From positions 1 to 33,754 of the forward strand of contig JAICSX010000024.1 in NCBI GenBank assembly GCA_025936675.1: a stretch of 33,754 nt of DNA, read 5' to 3'. A program made the position numbers and the translations under genes. The notes beneath the pieces were generated by a model. It made no database searches. It was not told where the DNA came from and was given only the letters and a program-made list of their open reading frames with translations. Positions 20,506 to 30,192 of the stretch are shown here, piece after piece; the stretch's first letter is position 1; each line of letters begins with the position of its first letter. Source of the stretch: Sphingomonas sp. (GTDB lineage Bacteria; Pseudomonadota; Alphaproteobacteria; Sphingomonadales; Sphingomonadaceae).

Positions 20506-22844
20506 CGCTTCGTTCGGTGTTTGCCGCGCTTGTTCTTGTCGCGGCGTTCGTTGGCCAATCAGCGGGCGCCAAGCCGATCACGCATTTGGCAACTGGAGTA
20601 GAAGCGAACAGCGGCACCGCGCGAGTAGGGATCACAGCAATCACCGATTCGATCCTCAGGGTCAGGATCGCGCGCGGTGGCAAGTTCGGCGAGGACGCGA
20701 GCTGGGCGGTTCCCGCCGACGTCCGGCATCAACGTGTTGCCGTCACGCCAACGCCGGATGGTTTTCGAACGAGCGCCGTCGCCGTCCACATCAATCCCTC
20801 GACGCTGCAGCTGATGGTTACGGATTCCGCCGGCAAGACCATCGTCAGCGATCTTTCGGACGCAGTGCGGTTCGAAGGAAGGCGCTTCACGCTGCGGAAG
20901 GCGCTCCCGATCGGCGAGCACATCTTCGGCATGGGCGACAAGACCGGCGTGCTCGACCGCCGCGGCTATACGTTCACCAACTGGAATTCGGACACGTTCG
21001 GCTACACGCCGTCGACCGACCCGATCTACAAGTCGATTCCCTTCTACATTGCGCTCGGCGCGCCCGGCGGCGCTTACGGCCTGTTCCTCGACAATACGTG
21101 GCGCAGCACGTTCGACTTCGGGCACAAGGATGCGGACGCGATCGAGATCAGCGCCGTCGACGGACCGATCGATTATTATGTGATCGCCGGACCGACGATG
21201 CGGGACGTGGTTCGGCGCTACACCGACCTCACCGGCAAGGCGCCGCTCGCGCCCTTGTGGTCGCTGGGCTACCAGCAATCGCGCTGGAGCTACATGAGCG
21301 ATGCCGAGGTGCGCACCCTCGCCGGCCGGTTCCGGCAAGAGCATTTCCCGATTGACGTTATCTGGCTCGATATCGACTACCAGGATCACAACCGACCGTT
21401 CACGGTGAACAAGGCGACCTTCCCCGACATGCGCAAGCTCGTCGCAGACATGGGGAGCGACGGCATCAGGCTCGTGCCGATCACCGACCTCCACGTCGCT
21501 TATTTACCGAAGCAGGGTTACGCGCCCTTCGACAGCGGTATCGCCGGCAACGATTTCGTGCATGACGCCAACGGCAAGCTCTATGTCGCTCCAGTCTGGC
21601 CGGGACCTTCGGTGTTCCCTGACTTCACGCGGGCGTTCACCCGCGTCTGGTGGGGCAGCCTTTACAAGGACTTCATCGACGACGGCTTCGCCGGCTTCTG
21701 GAACGATATGAACGAACCGGCGGTGTTCGATACGCCTACCAAGACCATGCCGCTCGACAACATCCATCGCATCGAGAGTGACGATTTTGCGCCGCGAAAC
21801 GCCAGCCACGCCGAGATCCACAACGTCTATGGCATGGAGAATACGCGCGGGACCTTCGAGGGGATGAAGCGCTGGCGCCCCAACCAGCGGCCGTTCGTGA
21901 TGACTCGCGCGTCGTTCGCGGGCGGACAGCGCTATGCGGTGACGTGGACGGGCGACAACAGCTCGACCTGGGATCACTTACGTCTGTGTGTGGACCAGCT
22001 GATGAACCTCGGTCTGTCGGGCTTCTCCTACAGTGGCTGCGACGTAGGCGGGTTTACCGGCGGCCCAAGCCCCGAGCTGATGACGCGCTGGTTCGAGGTC
22101 GCTGCGTTCACGCCGATCTTCCGCGACCATTCGACCAAGGATTCGCCCCGCGCCGAGCCGTGGGTCGACGGCCCCGAGCAGCTCGCCATCCGCAAGCATT
22201 ATGTCGAGGAACGATACCGGCTGCTGCCTTACGTCTATGCGCTCGCGGATGAGAATGCGCGCACGGGTGATCCGCTGATGCGGCCGGTCTTCTACGATTA
22301 TCCGGATGCGCTCGACGGCGGTTGCGACCAGTCGATGAGCTTCACGCTGGGGCGGTCGCTGCTGATCGCCGGACCGCCGAAGCCCGAATCGCCCGAGAAG
22401 TTCGACATCTGCCTGCCGATGGGCGGTTGGTACGATTATTGGACCGGGCGGCCAGTCACCGCGGCGAAGCTGACCGAGACGCCAAGGCTCGACCTGCTGC
22501 CTGTATTCGTTCGCGCCGGCACGATCCTGCCGCGCCAGCCCTTGGTACGAAGCACGATGGAAAAGCCGGACGGCCCGCTCGAGCTCGACGTCTATCCGGG
22601 ACCCAAGTGCGGCGGCACCCTCTACTTCGACGATGGCACGACCGTGAACGGACCCAACTTGCGGCAAACCATAGAATGCGCGGCCGTTCCGACCGGCGTC
22701 GCTGTCTGGTTCAACGCGAGGGAGGGTTCGTGGCGGCCGTGGTGGAAACAAATCACGGTCGTCGTCCATGGTGCGCATGAGACTCGGATGACGATTCCTG
22801 ATCAGCCCCGCGCGGCCAAAATCATCGTCGCCACTGCGCAATGA
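20502..22844 (+). CDS. Secreted GH31 alpha-glucosidase
   Basis: The 780-residue protein has a signal peptide (about 1-23, ending QSAGA), an N-terminal beta-sandwich and a GH31 TIM barrel. The nucleophile Asp402 is in FWNDMNEP and the acid/base Asp485 in WTGDNSSTW. LGYQQSRWSYMS, IWLDIDYQD and the FRDHSTKDSPR loop are classical GH31 signatures. It would remove terminal glucose from maltodextrins or branched alpha-glucosides in the periplasm, working beside the GH13 amylase. It is coupled by ATGA overlaps at both ends, to the GH13 alpha-glucosidase before it and the second halogenase after it. Confidence 0.94.
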   Translation: MTLRSVFAALVLVAAFVGQSAGAKPITHLATGVEANSGTARVGITAITDSILRVRIARGGKFGEDASWAVPADVRHQRVAVTPTPDGFRTSAVAVHINPSTLQLMVTDSAGKTIVSDLSDAVRFEGRRFTLRKALPIGEHIFGMGDKTGVLDRRGYTFTNWNSDTFGYTPSTDPIYKSIPFYIALGAPGGAYGLFLDNTWRSTFDFGHKDADAIEISAVDGPIDYYVIAGPTMRDVVRRYTDLTGKAPLAPLWSLGYQQSRWSYMSDAEVRTLAGRFRQEHFPIDVIWLDIDYQDHNRPFTVNKATFPDMRKLVADMGSDGIRLVPITDLHVAYLPKQGYAPFDSGIAGNDFVHDANGKLYVAPVWPGPSVFPDFTRAFTRVWWGSLYKDFIDDGFAGFWNDMNEPAVFDTPTKTMPLDNIHRIESDDFAPRNASHAEIHNVYGMENTRGTFEGMKRWRPNQRPFVMTRASFAGGQRYAVTWTGDNSSTWDHLRLCVDQLMNLGLSGFSYSGCDVGGFTGGPSPELMTRWFEVAAFTPIFRDHSTKDSPRAEPWVDGPEQLAIRKHYVEERYRLLPYVYALADENARTGDPLMRPVFYDYPDALDGGCDQSMSFTLGRSLLIAGPPKPESPEKFDICLPMGGWYDYWTGRPVTAAKLTETPRLDLLPVFVRAGTILPRQPLVRSTMEKPDGPLELDVYPGPKCGGTLYFDDGTTVNGPNLRQTIECAAVPTGVAVWFNAREGSWRPWWKQITVVVHGAHETRMTIPDQPRAAKIIVATAQ

Positions 22845-24340
22845 GCGCACCGCCGCGTTCGGTCATCATTCTCGGCGGCGGGACGGCCGGCTGGATGACC
22901 GCAAACCTGCTGCACCGCCGCTGGAGCGAGCATGGGACCGAGATTTCCCTTATCGAATCGAGCGCGATCGGAATCATCGGCGTCGGGGAAGGATCGACGC
23001 CCCAGCTCATGGCCTTCTTCGACACGCTCGGGATCGCGGAAAGCGAGTGGATGCCGCGGTGCAACGCAACGTACAAAGCGGGGATCGAATTCGCCGGCTG
23101 GTCGGACAGGCCCGGGTACGAGCGCTACTTCCACCCGTTCCCGACTGACGTCGACGGATTCACCCAGGGTCAGTTCTTTTACTCGACGCGCGCGCGACGC
23201 ACCGGGCGCGACGTTCCCGCCCATCCCGATCCCTTCTTCATCCAGACGCGCATCGCTCGCGAGGGCCGCGCGCCGGTAGCGCCGCCGAACTTCCCGTTCC
23301 TGGTCAGTTACGGCTACCATTTCGACGCGCATTTGATCGGCGCCTTCCTTCGCGATTTCGGAACCTCCCGCGGCATCGAGCACGTGGACGCGAAGATCGC
23401 ATCGGTCGAGCTTAACGAGCAAGGCGATGTGAAGGCGCTCGTTGCAGAGGACGGGCGACGCTTCGAAGCAGAGTTCTTCGTCGATGCGAGCGGCTTTCGA
23501 GCGGCGATCGTCGAAGGCGCGCTGAAGGAGCCGCACCGGCCGTTCGGCGAGAATCTGTTCAACGATCGCGCGGTCGTCGCGGCGACGGAGCACCCGAAAG
23601 GCGGCGTGCAGGCATGCACGCGGTCCATCGCGAAATCGGCCGGGTGGATCTGGAACATCCCGCTGACCAATCGCGTCGGCAACGGTTACGTCTATTCGTC
23701 GCGCTACATCGATCCTGACGATGCCGAAGCGGAGCTACGGGAACATCTCGGGCTCGCCGGCAACGCCGACGTCCGCCACCTGCAAATGAAATGCGGCCGG
23801 ATCGAGCGAAGCTGGGTCAAGAACTGCCTCGCGGTCGGGCTGGCGCAGGGCTTCCTCGAGCCACTCGAAGCAACCGCGCTGCATATCGTCATCAACACCG
23901 TCGAATCGTTCCTCGACGCGTGGGAGGAAGACCGCCGCAATGACTTCAATGCGGCGATTGCGCGCCGCTACGAAGGGATCCGCGATTATCTCGTTTGCCA
24001 CTATCGAACCGCGCTCCGCAGCGACACGGAGTACTGGCGCGACGCCACGAAGAACGATGCGTTGTCGGACAGCCTCAAGGGCGTGATCACCGCCTGGTTC
24101 AGGGGACAGGACCTCGAGGAAGAAGTGAAGCGGCAGGACATCGGCAAATTCTATTTGCCACTGTCGTGGCACTGCATGCTCGCAGGCTACGGCAATTTTC
24201 CATCCGCCGACATGCTCAAGCCGCCAGGCCCCGACATCGTTCAGTTCGACATGGCCGACGTCGATCGCTTCGTCGGCGGCTGCGCGATGAATTTCCCGAT
24301 GCACGCCGAGGCGCTCGGACGATTGGAGGAGACGGCATGA
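22841..24340 (+). CDS. Flavin-dependent halogenase-like protein (tryptophan halogenase family), copy 2
   Basis: The 499-residue protein has GGGTAGW (12-18), Lys79 in NATYKAGIEF, WIWNIP (269-274) and EPLEATALH with Glu343, so it also keeps the known catalytic residues. In the last motif the family's usual Ser/Thr after Glu is Ala. It has no signal peptide. It differs widely from the copy at 15574 outside the motifs, so it is not a recent duplicate. It lies between a secreted alpha-glucosidase and a secreted esterase with 4-bp overlaps on both sides and must be made together with them. Its substrate is unknown. Confidence 0.88.
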   Translation: MSAPPRSVIILGGGTAGWMTANLLHRRWSEHGTEISLIESSAIGIIGVGEGSTPQLMAFFDTLGIAESEWMPRCNATYKAGIEFAGWSDRPGYERYFHPFPTDVDGFTQGQFFYSTRARRTGRDVPAHPDPFFIQTRIAREGRAPVAPPNFPFLVSYGYHFDAHLIGAFLRDFGTSRGIEHVDAKIASVELNEQGDVKALVAEDGRRFEAEFFVDASGFRAAIVEGALKEPHRPFGENLFNDRAVVAATEHPKGGVQACTRSIAKSAGWIWNIPLTNRVGNGYVYSSRYIDPDDAEAELREHLGLAGNADVRHLQMKCGRIERSWVKNCLAVGLAQGFLEPLEATALHIVINTVESFLDAWEEDRRNDFNAAIARRYEGIRDYLVCHYRTALRSDTEYWRDATKNDALSDSLKGVITAWFRGQDLEEEVKRQDIGKFYLPLSWHCMLAGYGNFPSADMLKPPGPDIVQFDMADVDRFVGGCAMNFPMHAEALGRLEETA

Positions 24341-25287
24341 TCCGCCGGATGATTTTTGCGTTCTTGTTGCTCTTCGCTGCTGCTCCCTCCTTTGCCGGCG
24401 ACGCCAATGGGCCCGTGCATGTGAGCGCTGGCACAATCGTGGATCTCGGCGTCCTCAAGTCGAAATATACCGACCCGCGCCGCGTCGTCGTGTGGCTTCC
24501 GACCGGCTACAAAGCCAACGGGCCGAAATATGCCGTGCTCTACATGCACGACGGCCAGAACCTCTTCGACAAGGAGACCGCCGGCTACGGCATGGAGTGG
24601 CAGATCGACGAGACTCTCGACCGGCTGATCCAGGAGAAGAAGGTCCGCCGGACCATCGTCGTCGGCATCTGGAACACGCCCAAGCGGCTGCAGGAATATG
24701 TGCCCTCGAAGGCCTTCGACGGCCTTCCGCCGAGCTATCGCGAGAAGATCCGCGCGCTCTACGGCGGCGACCCGCTCTCGGACGGGTACCTCAAGTTCAT
24801 CGTGCGAGAGTTGCGGCCGATGATCGACGCGCGCTTCAACGTGAAGACCGACCGCGCCGACACTGCGATCATGGGTTCGTCCATGGGCTCACTGATCTCC
24901 CTCTATGCAATCGACGAATATCCGCAGATCTTCGGCGCGGCGGGCATGATGTCGACTCACTGGCCGCTGGTCATCACGCCTGACAACAATCCGATCAGCG
25001 AGGAGCAATATGAGGCGGTTTCTTCAGCCTTCGAGCGCTATCTGACGCCGGCGCTGCCCGATCCCGCGACGCACAAGCTCTATTTCGACCATGGCAGCGA
25101 GACTCTGGATGCGATGTACGCACGCTATCAGGACAGGGTCGATCGCGTGGTTCTGCGCCGCGGCTATCAGCAGTGGATCAACACGTTGAGCCTGAGTTAC
25201 CCCGGCGAAAAACATAATGAGATCAGTTGGGCGTCGCGGGTTATGGTGCCGCTGCAGTTCCTGCTTCCGCCGCTAGGTTCGCGCTAG
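24337..25287 (+). CDS. Secreted alpha/beta-hydrolase, esterase D/IroE-like
   Basis: The 316-residue protein has a signal peptide (about 1-20, ending APSFA) and an alpha/beta-hydrolase fold of the putative esterase family (PF00756-like). It shows AVLYMHDGQNLFD near residue 66, the nucleophile elbow GSSMG (Ser182), and a likely catalytic His in GEKHNEISW near the C-terminus. Relatives include Fes/IroE and acyl-carbohydrate esterases; here it may remove acyl groups from the imported glycan or act on a glycoside ester. Start ATG 24337 overlaps the halogenase stop. It ends the operon and overlaps the convergent eda gene by 15 bp. Confidence 0.85.
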   Translation: MIRRMIFAFLLLFAAAPSFAGDANGPVHVSAGTIVDLGVLKSKYTDPRRVVVWLPTGYKANGPKYAVLYMHDGQNLFDKETAGYGMEWQIDETLDRLIQEKKVRRTIVVGIWNTPKRLQEYVPSKAFDGLPPSYREKIRALYGGDPLSDGYLKFIVRELRPMIDARFNVKTDRADTAIMGSSMGSLISLYAIDEYPQIFGAAGMMSTHWPLVITPDNNPISEEQYEAVSSAFERYLTPALPDPATHKLYFDHGSETLDAMYARYQDRVDRVVLRRGYQQWINTLSLSYPGEKHNEISWASRVMVPLQFLLPPLGSR

Positions 25288-25884
25288 AGCAGCGGCGCCG
25301 CGGGCGCGCTCGCCGATCTGGTCGAGGCTTTCGCCCGGCTTCACGAACCAGCTCCCGCCGACGCACAGCACATTGTCGAGCGCGAGCCAGTCGGCCGCGG
25401 TGTCCGTGCGGATTCCGCCGGTCGGGCAGAAGCGGACATTGTCGAAGGGACCGGCGATGGCCTTTATGGCCGGAATTCCGCCAGACGCTTCGGCGGGGAA
25501 GAACTTGAACCGGTCGAGCCCAAGTTCGAGGCCGCGCATGATTTCCGACGCCGTCGCGACGCCGGGCAGGAACGGGATTTTCGCCCCGAGCGCGGCGCGC
25601 GCGAGCCCCTCGGTCAGCCCCGGCGAGACGATGAACCGGCTCCCAGCATCAATCGCCTGTGAGAGCTGCGCTTCGTTAAGAACCGTGCCGGCGCCGACTA
25701 TCGCGCCCGGCACGTTCGCTATCGCGCGGATGGCGTTGAGGCCATGTCCCGTCCGAAGCGTGACTTCGAGCACCGGCAACCCAGCGGCCACGAACGTCTC
25801 GGCGAGCGCGACCCAATCCATCTCTTCCTGAAAGACCAGGACAGGGATCACCGGCGCCGTGCGCATGATCTGATCGATGGTCAT
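25273..25884 (-). CDS. eda: 2-dehydro-3-deoxy-6-phosphogluconate (KDPG) aldolase
   Basis: The 203-residue protein splits KDPG into pyruvate and glyceraldehyde 3-phosphate, the last Entner-Doudoroff step. Visible residues are Glu40 and Arg44 in LEVTLRT, GAGTVLN, and the Schiff-base Lys127 in FKFFPAEASGG, followed by the phosphate-binding PTGGI. The length is normal. It is the final gene of zwf-edd-glk-eda, with its ATG overlapping the glk stop. Some family members also act on KDPGal or 4-hydroxy-2-oxoglutarate; the operon supports KDPG. Confidence 0.95.
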   Translation of the reverse strand: MTIDQIMRTAPVIPVLVFQEEMDWVALAETFVAAGLPVLEVTLRTGHGLNAIRAIANVPGAIVGAGTVLNEAQLSQAIDAGSRFIVSPGLTEGLARAALGAKIPFLPGVATASEIMRGLELGLDRFKFFPAEASGGIPAIKAIAGPFDNVRFCPTGGIRTDTAADWLALDNVLCVGGSWFVKPGESLDQIGERARGAAALART

Positions 25885-26849
25885 CCGTGTTCCTTCGCAA
25901 AGGCCGCCGCAGCGCCGTAGAGGCCGGGCTGCGGGTAAGTGATGAGCTTGACCGGCATCTCGTCCATGCGCCGCTCGAACCGCCCCTTGGCGATGAAGCG
26001 GTCGCGGAAGCCCGACTGCGGCAGGTAATCCGCAAGCCTCAATCCAACGCCGCCGGCAATCACCACGGCATGCGCGCCCTGCGCCAGCGCAAGGTCGCCG
26101 GCGACAGCTCCGAGGCTGAGGCAGAGGCGGTCAAGCGCGGCGGTCGCGAGGCTATCGCTTCCGTTGAGCGCCGCCGCCCACAACGCTTTCTCATCGTGAA
26201 AGCTGACGTCGAGATTCTCGATCGCTGCGAGCGCTTCATAGAGGTTGGGCAGCCCCTGACCGGCAACCACGCGCTCGACCGAAACACGCCGGAAATTGCG
26301 ACGCAATTGGGCAAGGATCTTGTCCTCGAGGCTGTCGAGCGGTGCGAAGTCGATATGCCCGCCCTCGGTCTCGATCACCTCGTAATGATCGGATTTGCGC
26401 AGGAGCGCCGCTACACCGAGGCCGGTGCCAGGTCCGATGACGGATATCACACCTTTGTTCGGCAGCGGCCGCTGGGGGCCGCACAAATGCCGGAAATGCT
26501 CGTCGCCAAGTGTCGCCACCGCATAGGCGACCGCACCGAAATCATTGACGATCGTGTAGCGGTCGACGCCGAGCCGCTCCTTGATCAGCGCGGGCCGGAT
26601 GACCCAAGGATTGTTCGTGAGCTTCAGCACCTCGCCGCCGATCGGGCCGGCGAAAGCGATGGCGAGCTCATTGGGAAGTTCGATGCCAGCGCGGCGGCCG
26701 AACTCCTGCCAGGCAAGCTGGAAGCTGCCATGCTCGGCCGTCTTGAGCGTGATCGGTTCGCCGAGGGATACGACGCGGCCACCGTCGATCTCGGCGAGCG
26801 CGAAGCGGGCGTGGGTCCCGCCGACGTCGGCGACAGCGACCTTCCTCAC
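25881..26849 (-). CDS. glk: Glucokinase
   Basis: The 322-residue protein belongs to the bacterial Glk family (not ROK). It has the phosphate-1 motif [11 protein letters not shown] at the N-terminus, [11 protein letters not shown] near the middle and [11 protein letters not shown] for glucose binding. It phosphorylates cytoplasmic glucose with ATP, linking the alpha-glucosidases of the neighbouring locus to the Entner-Doudoroff pathway. The start is a GTG that overlaps the edd stop (GTGA), and the stop overlaps the eda start. The gene order edd-glk matches that in Caulobacter and other Alphaproteobacteria. Confidence 0.95.
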   Translation of the reverse strand: MRKVAVADVGGTHARFALAEIDGGRVVSLGEPITLKTAEHGSFQLAWQEFGRRAGIELPNELAIAFAGPIGGEVLKLTNNPWVIRPALIKERLGVDRYTIVNDFGAVAYAVATLGDEHFRHLCGPQRPLPNKGVISVIGPGTGLGVAALLRKSDHYEVIETEGGHIDFAPLDSLEDKILAQLRRNFRRVSVERVVAGQGLPNLYEALAAIENLDVSFHDEKALWAAALNGSDSLATAALDRLCLSLGAVAGDLALAQGAHAVVIAGGVGLRLADYLPQSGFRDRFIAKGRFERRMDEMPVKLITYPQPGLYGAAAAFAKEHG

Positions 26850-28660
26850 GCTTGCTCCGCTTCCATGGCGGCGATCATGGCCGAAGCGCCGGCTTCGGCT
26901 TCACTCGCATTTAGCCGCATCATCGCGAACAGCTCGCGGCCGGTTCCGACGGCAGGCGGCGGCGAGTTGGCCGGCGGCCGCGAGGCGAGGTCGACGCCCA
27001 CCGCTTCGAGTGTGCCGCTGCGGGCATCGAGGCGGATTGGATCGCCATCGCGCACCCGCGCGAGTGGACCGTCGGGCAGCGCCTCGGGCGAGACATGGAT
27101 CGCCGCCGGGACCTTGCCGCTGGCGCCCGACATTCGGCCGTCGGTGATCAGCGCGACCTTGAACCCGCGGTCCTGAAGCACCCCCAGTGTCGGCACCAGC
27201 TTGTGCAGTTCGGGCATACCGTTGGCGCGCGGGCCCTGGAAACGGACGATGACCGCGCAGTCGCGGTCGAGCTCGCCCGCCTTGAATGCCTCGAGCACTT
27301 CGTTCTGTTCGGCAAAGCAGCGCGCCGGCGCCTCGATCGTCCAGCGCTCCTCGTCGACCGCGCTGGTCTTGAACACCGCGCGGCCGATATTCCCCTCAAC
27401 AAGCCGAAGCCCACCGTCGGCCTGGAACGGGTCGGATGCAGGACGCAGCATGTCGATGTCGGCACTTTCCTCGGTGCTCTTCCAGATGACCTCGTCGCCA
27501 TGGAGCTCCGGGTTGCCGACCCACGCATCCATTGAGTCTGCGCCCGAGGTAAGCTGATCCGTGTGGATCAAGCCCTCGTTCGAGAGCGTGTAGGTGACGA
27601 AGGCCATCCCGCCCGCGTCCTGGAAGTCGTTCACGTCCTTCGCACCATTGGGATAGACCCGCGCGATCAGCGGCACCGCCGACGACAGGTCGGCGAAATC
27701 CTTCCAGTCGATAATGATCCCCGCAGCCCGCGCGATCGCCGGGAGATGGATGAAGTGGTTGGTGGAGCCGCCAGTGGCGAGCAATCCGACCATGGCGTTC
27801 ACGATCGCTTTCTCACTGACGACTTCGCCGAGCGGCCGCTCGCCAACCCGCGCGAGCTCGACGAGCCGATGGACAGCGGCGCGAGTCAGCGCCTGTCGCA
27901 GGGGGGTCCCGGGATTGATGAAGGCGGCGTTGGGTACGTGAAGCCCCATCAGCTCCATCATCATCTGGTTGGAATTGGCGGTACCGTAGAAGGTGCAGGT
28001 GCCGGCGGAATGATAAGAGCGGCTTTCCGCCTTCAGCAGCTCGTCCTTGCCGACCTTGCCCTCGGCATAAAGCTGCCGGATCCGCTGCTTCTCCTTGTTG
28101 GGAAGCCCCGACGGCATTGGCCCGCCGGGCACCAGAAGCATCGGCAAATGGCCGAAGCGGAGCGCGCCGATCAGCAGTCCCGGCACGATCTTGTCGCAAA
28201 TGCCGAGCAGCGCCGCGGCATCGAACATACCGTGGCTGAGCGCGATCGCCGTCGACATCGCGATGACGTCCCGGCTGAACAGCGACAGGTCCATTCCGGG
28301 CTGCCCCTGCGTCACGCCATCGCACATCGCCGGGACTCCGCCCGCCACCTGCGCCGTCCCGCCGACCTCGCGCGCGAAAATCTTCATCTGCTCGGGGTAG
28401 CGGCCGTAGGGCTGATGCGCCGAGAGCATGTCATTGTAAGCGGTTACAATCGCGACATTAGGACCGGCGAGTTTGCTGATCGCCTCCTTGTCTTCGCCAG
28501 CCGCGGCGAATCCATGCGCGAAATTGCCGCAGGAGAGGCGTGGGCGGTGAATGCCACGCTCCTTCTGCTCCGCCATCAGATCGAGGTAGCGGCGGCGCGT
28601 CGGCCTGGAGCGATCGATGATCCGGTCGGTGACGGCGGCGATGGTGGAATTGAGGAGCAT
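26846..28660 (-). CDS. edd: 6-phosphogluconate dehydratase
   Basis: The 604-residue protein has the normal length for Edd and the IlvD/Edd family pattern. Cys113 ([14 protein letters not shown]), Cys155 ([10 protein letters not shown]) and Cys222 ([13 protein letters not shown]) are the expected iron-sulfur ligands. It dehydrates 6-phosphogluconate to KDPG. Sequences such as [12 protein letters not shown] and [17 protein letters not shown] favour Edd over dihydroxy-acid dehydratase, as does the operon. It starts 9 bp after the zwf stop. No 6-phosphogluconolactonase gene lies between zwf and edd. Confidence 0.96.
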   Translation of the reverse strand: MLLNSTIAAVTDRIIDRSRPTRRRYLDLMAEQKERGIHRPRLSCGNFAHGFAAAGEDKEAISKLAGPNVAIVTAYNDMLSAHQPYGRYPEQMKIFAREVGGTAQVAGGVPAMCDGVTQGQPGMDLSLFSRDVIAMSTAIALSHGMFDAAALLGICDKIVPGLLIGALRFGHLPMLLVPGGPMPSGLPNKEKQRIRQLYAEGKVGKDELLKAESRSYHSAGTCTFYGTANSNQMMMELMGLHVPNAAFINPGTPLRQALTRAAVHRLVELARVGERPLGEVVSEKAIVNAMVGLLATGGSTNHFIHLPAIARAAGIIIDWKDFADLSSAVPLIARVYPNGAKDVNDFQDAGGMAFVTYTLSNEGLIHTDQLTSGADSMDAWVGNPELHGDEVIWKSTEESADIDMLRPASDPFQADGGLRLVEGNIGRAVFKTSAVDEERWTIEAPARCFAEQNEVLEAFKAGELDRDCAVIVRFQGPRANGMPELHKLVPTLGVLQDRGFKVALITDGRMSGASGKVPAAIHVSPEALPDGPLARVRDGDPIRLDARSGTLEAVGVDLASRPPANSPPPAVGTGRELFAMMRLNASEAEAGASAMIAAMEAEQA

Positions 28661-28669
28661 TCGCGCGCT

Positions 28670-30127
28670 TTACTCGTGCCAGCTGATGCCGTCTCGCTCG
28701 GTGAGCGCAATTGCGGCAGACGGTCCCCAGGTCCCGGCGGCATAAGGTCGCGGCGTGATGCCCTTGTCGGCCCAGGCCGCACGGATGCGGTCGATCCAGG
28801 CCCATTGCGCCTCCACCTCGTCGCGGCGCACGAACAGAGTCGGATCGCCCTCGATCAGGTCGAGCAACAGCCGCTCATAGGCGATACGGCGGCGATGTTC
28901 GCTGAACGCGTTGGCAAGTCCGATATCGAGCGGGACTTCGCGCAGGCGGACGCCCTGGCGATCGAGGCCGGGAGTCTTGGCCATAAGCCTAAGCTCGATG
29001 CTCTCCTCCGGTTGGAGGCCGATGATCAGCTTGTTCGCTTTCGCCGTCGCGCCGCGTGACGCGAAGATCGAATAAGGCACATCCTTGAACTGGATGAAGA
29101 TCTCCGTGTCGCGCTCGGGCATGCGTTTTCCCGTGCGGAGGTAGAACGGCACGCCTTTCCATCGCCAATTGTCGATGTGCACCTTCAGTGCGACGAACGT
29201 CTCTGTGTCGCTGTCGTGGCCGATCTCCTCGTCGTAGCCGGCGACGGGCTCGCCATCGATCGCGCCTCGGACGTACTGGCCGGTGACCGTCGTCTGCTCG
29301 GCATCAGAAGCCGTGATCGGCCGAAGCGCTCGAAGCACCTTTACCTTCTCGTCGCGCACAGCGGTCGAGTTGAAGTCGCCCGGCGGCTCCATCGCAACCA
29401 GCGCGAGGAGCTGGAGCATGTGGTTCTGCACCATGTCGCGAAGCGCGCCCGATGCTTCATAATAGTCGCCGCGGCCTTCGAGGCCGACGGTTTCGGCGAC
29501 GGTGATCTGGACATGGTCGATGTGCGCGCTGTTCCACAGCGGCTCGAACATCAGGTTCGCGAACCGGAGCGCGATCAAATTCTGGACCGTCTCCTTGCCG
29601 AGATAATGGTCGATCCGGAACGTGCGCTCCTCAGGGAAGTGCGCCGCGACCGCGTCGTTGATCTCGCGACTGGATTCGAGATCGGTCCCGAGCGGCTTTT
29701 CGAGTGCCATGCGAACTGTCGGGCAGGCGAGTCCCGCGCTCGCGAGGCCGTCGATCGTCGGCTTGAACAATGATGGCGCCGTCGAAAGGAAAATGCCGAC
29801 GCCGTGGCAGGGATCGCCGATGGCGGCGGCAAGATTCTTGAACGCATCGGGATGGGTGATGTCGAGCGTCACATAATGCAGCCGCGCCAAGAACCGGTCG
29901 GCAATGCCCTGGCTGTAAAAGTCCGACGGCAGATGCTCCTTGAGCGCTTCCTCGGCCTTTTCGCGGAACGCCGCATCGTCGAGATCGGTGCGCGCGGTGC
30001 CGATGATTCTTAGGTCGCTCGGCAGCAGCCCGTCGGAATCAAGACCGTAGAGCGACGGCAGTAGCATGCGCCGCGCGAGGTCGCCGGTCGCGCCGAACAA
30101 GACCAAAGTCGAGATCCGCTCTGCCAT
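28670..30127 (-). CDS. zwf: Glucose-6-phosphate 1-dehydrogenase
   Basis: The 485-residue protein oxidises glucose 6-phosphate to 6-phosphogluconolactone. The Rossmann motif GATGDLARR (12-20), EKPLG (143-147) and the active-site RIDHYLGKE (171-179) are present, and the length is typical. It is the first gene of the Entner-Doudoroff operon. The ATG at 30127 has only a weak ribosome binding site. Upstream are 62 bp, then the stop of a membrane-protein gene, so a promoter inside that gap or read-through from upstream would drive it. Confidence 0.96.
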   Translation of the reverse strand: MAERISTLVLFGATGDLARRMLLPSLYGLDSDGLLPSDLRIIGTARTDLDDAAFREKAEEALKEHLPSDFYSQGIADRFLARLHYVTLDITHPDAFKNLAAAIGDPCHGVGIFLSTAPSLFKPTIDGLASAGLACPTVRMALEKPLGTDLESSREINDAVAAHFPEERTFRIDHYLGKETVQNLIALRFANLMFEPLWNSAHIDHVQITVAETVGLEGRGDYYEASGALRDMVQNHMLQLLALVAMEPPGDFNSTAVRDEKVKVLRALRPITASDAEQTTVTGQYVRGAIDGEPVAGYDEEIGHDSDTETFVALKVHIDNWRWKGVPFYLRTGKRMPERDTEIFIQFKDVPYSIFASRGATAKANKLIIGLQPEESIELRLMAKTPGLDRQGVRLREVPLDIGLANAFSEHRRRIAYERLLLDLIEGDPTLFVRRDEVEAQWAWIDRIRAAWADKGITPRPYAAGTWGPSAAIALTERDGISWHE

Positions 30128-30192
30128 GCTGCCGCTATATTGCCCTTAGAGCGCGCGCAAAGGGCGAAAATGCTCCGACGCACACGTATTCA
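30128..30192 (-). promoter_or_regulatory. zwf upstream region with a TGAATACGTGTG motif and a small inverted repeat
   Basis: Reading the minus strand, TGAATACGTGTG (30192 to 30181) starts at the stop codon of the upstream gene and matches the candidate LacI-type operator at 12481-12492 at 11 of 12 positions. It ends 53 bp before the zwf ATG. GCCCTT/AAGGGC (30142-30147 and 30160-30165) can pair across a GC-rich loop and may be a weak terminator or regulator site. No promoter boxes were identified. Confidence 0.4.

Noticed and set aside
28440..28460. Possible regulatory motif around TAAGCGGTTACAAT inside edd
   Set aside because: It is within conserved coding sequence ([11 protein letters not shown]) and needs no extra explanation.
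27563..29059. 498-residue plus-strand frame opposite edd and zwf
   Set aside because: It is a long open frame caused by codon bias; edd and zwf have intact catalytic motifs on the other strand.
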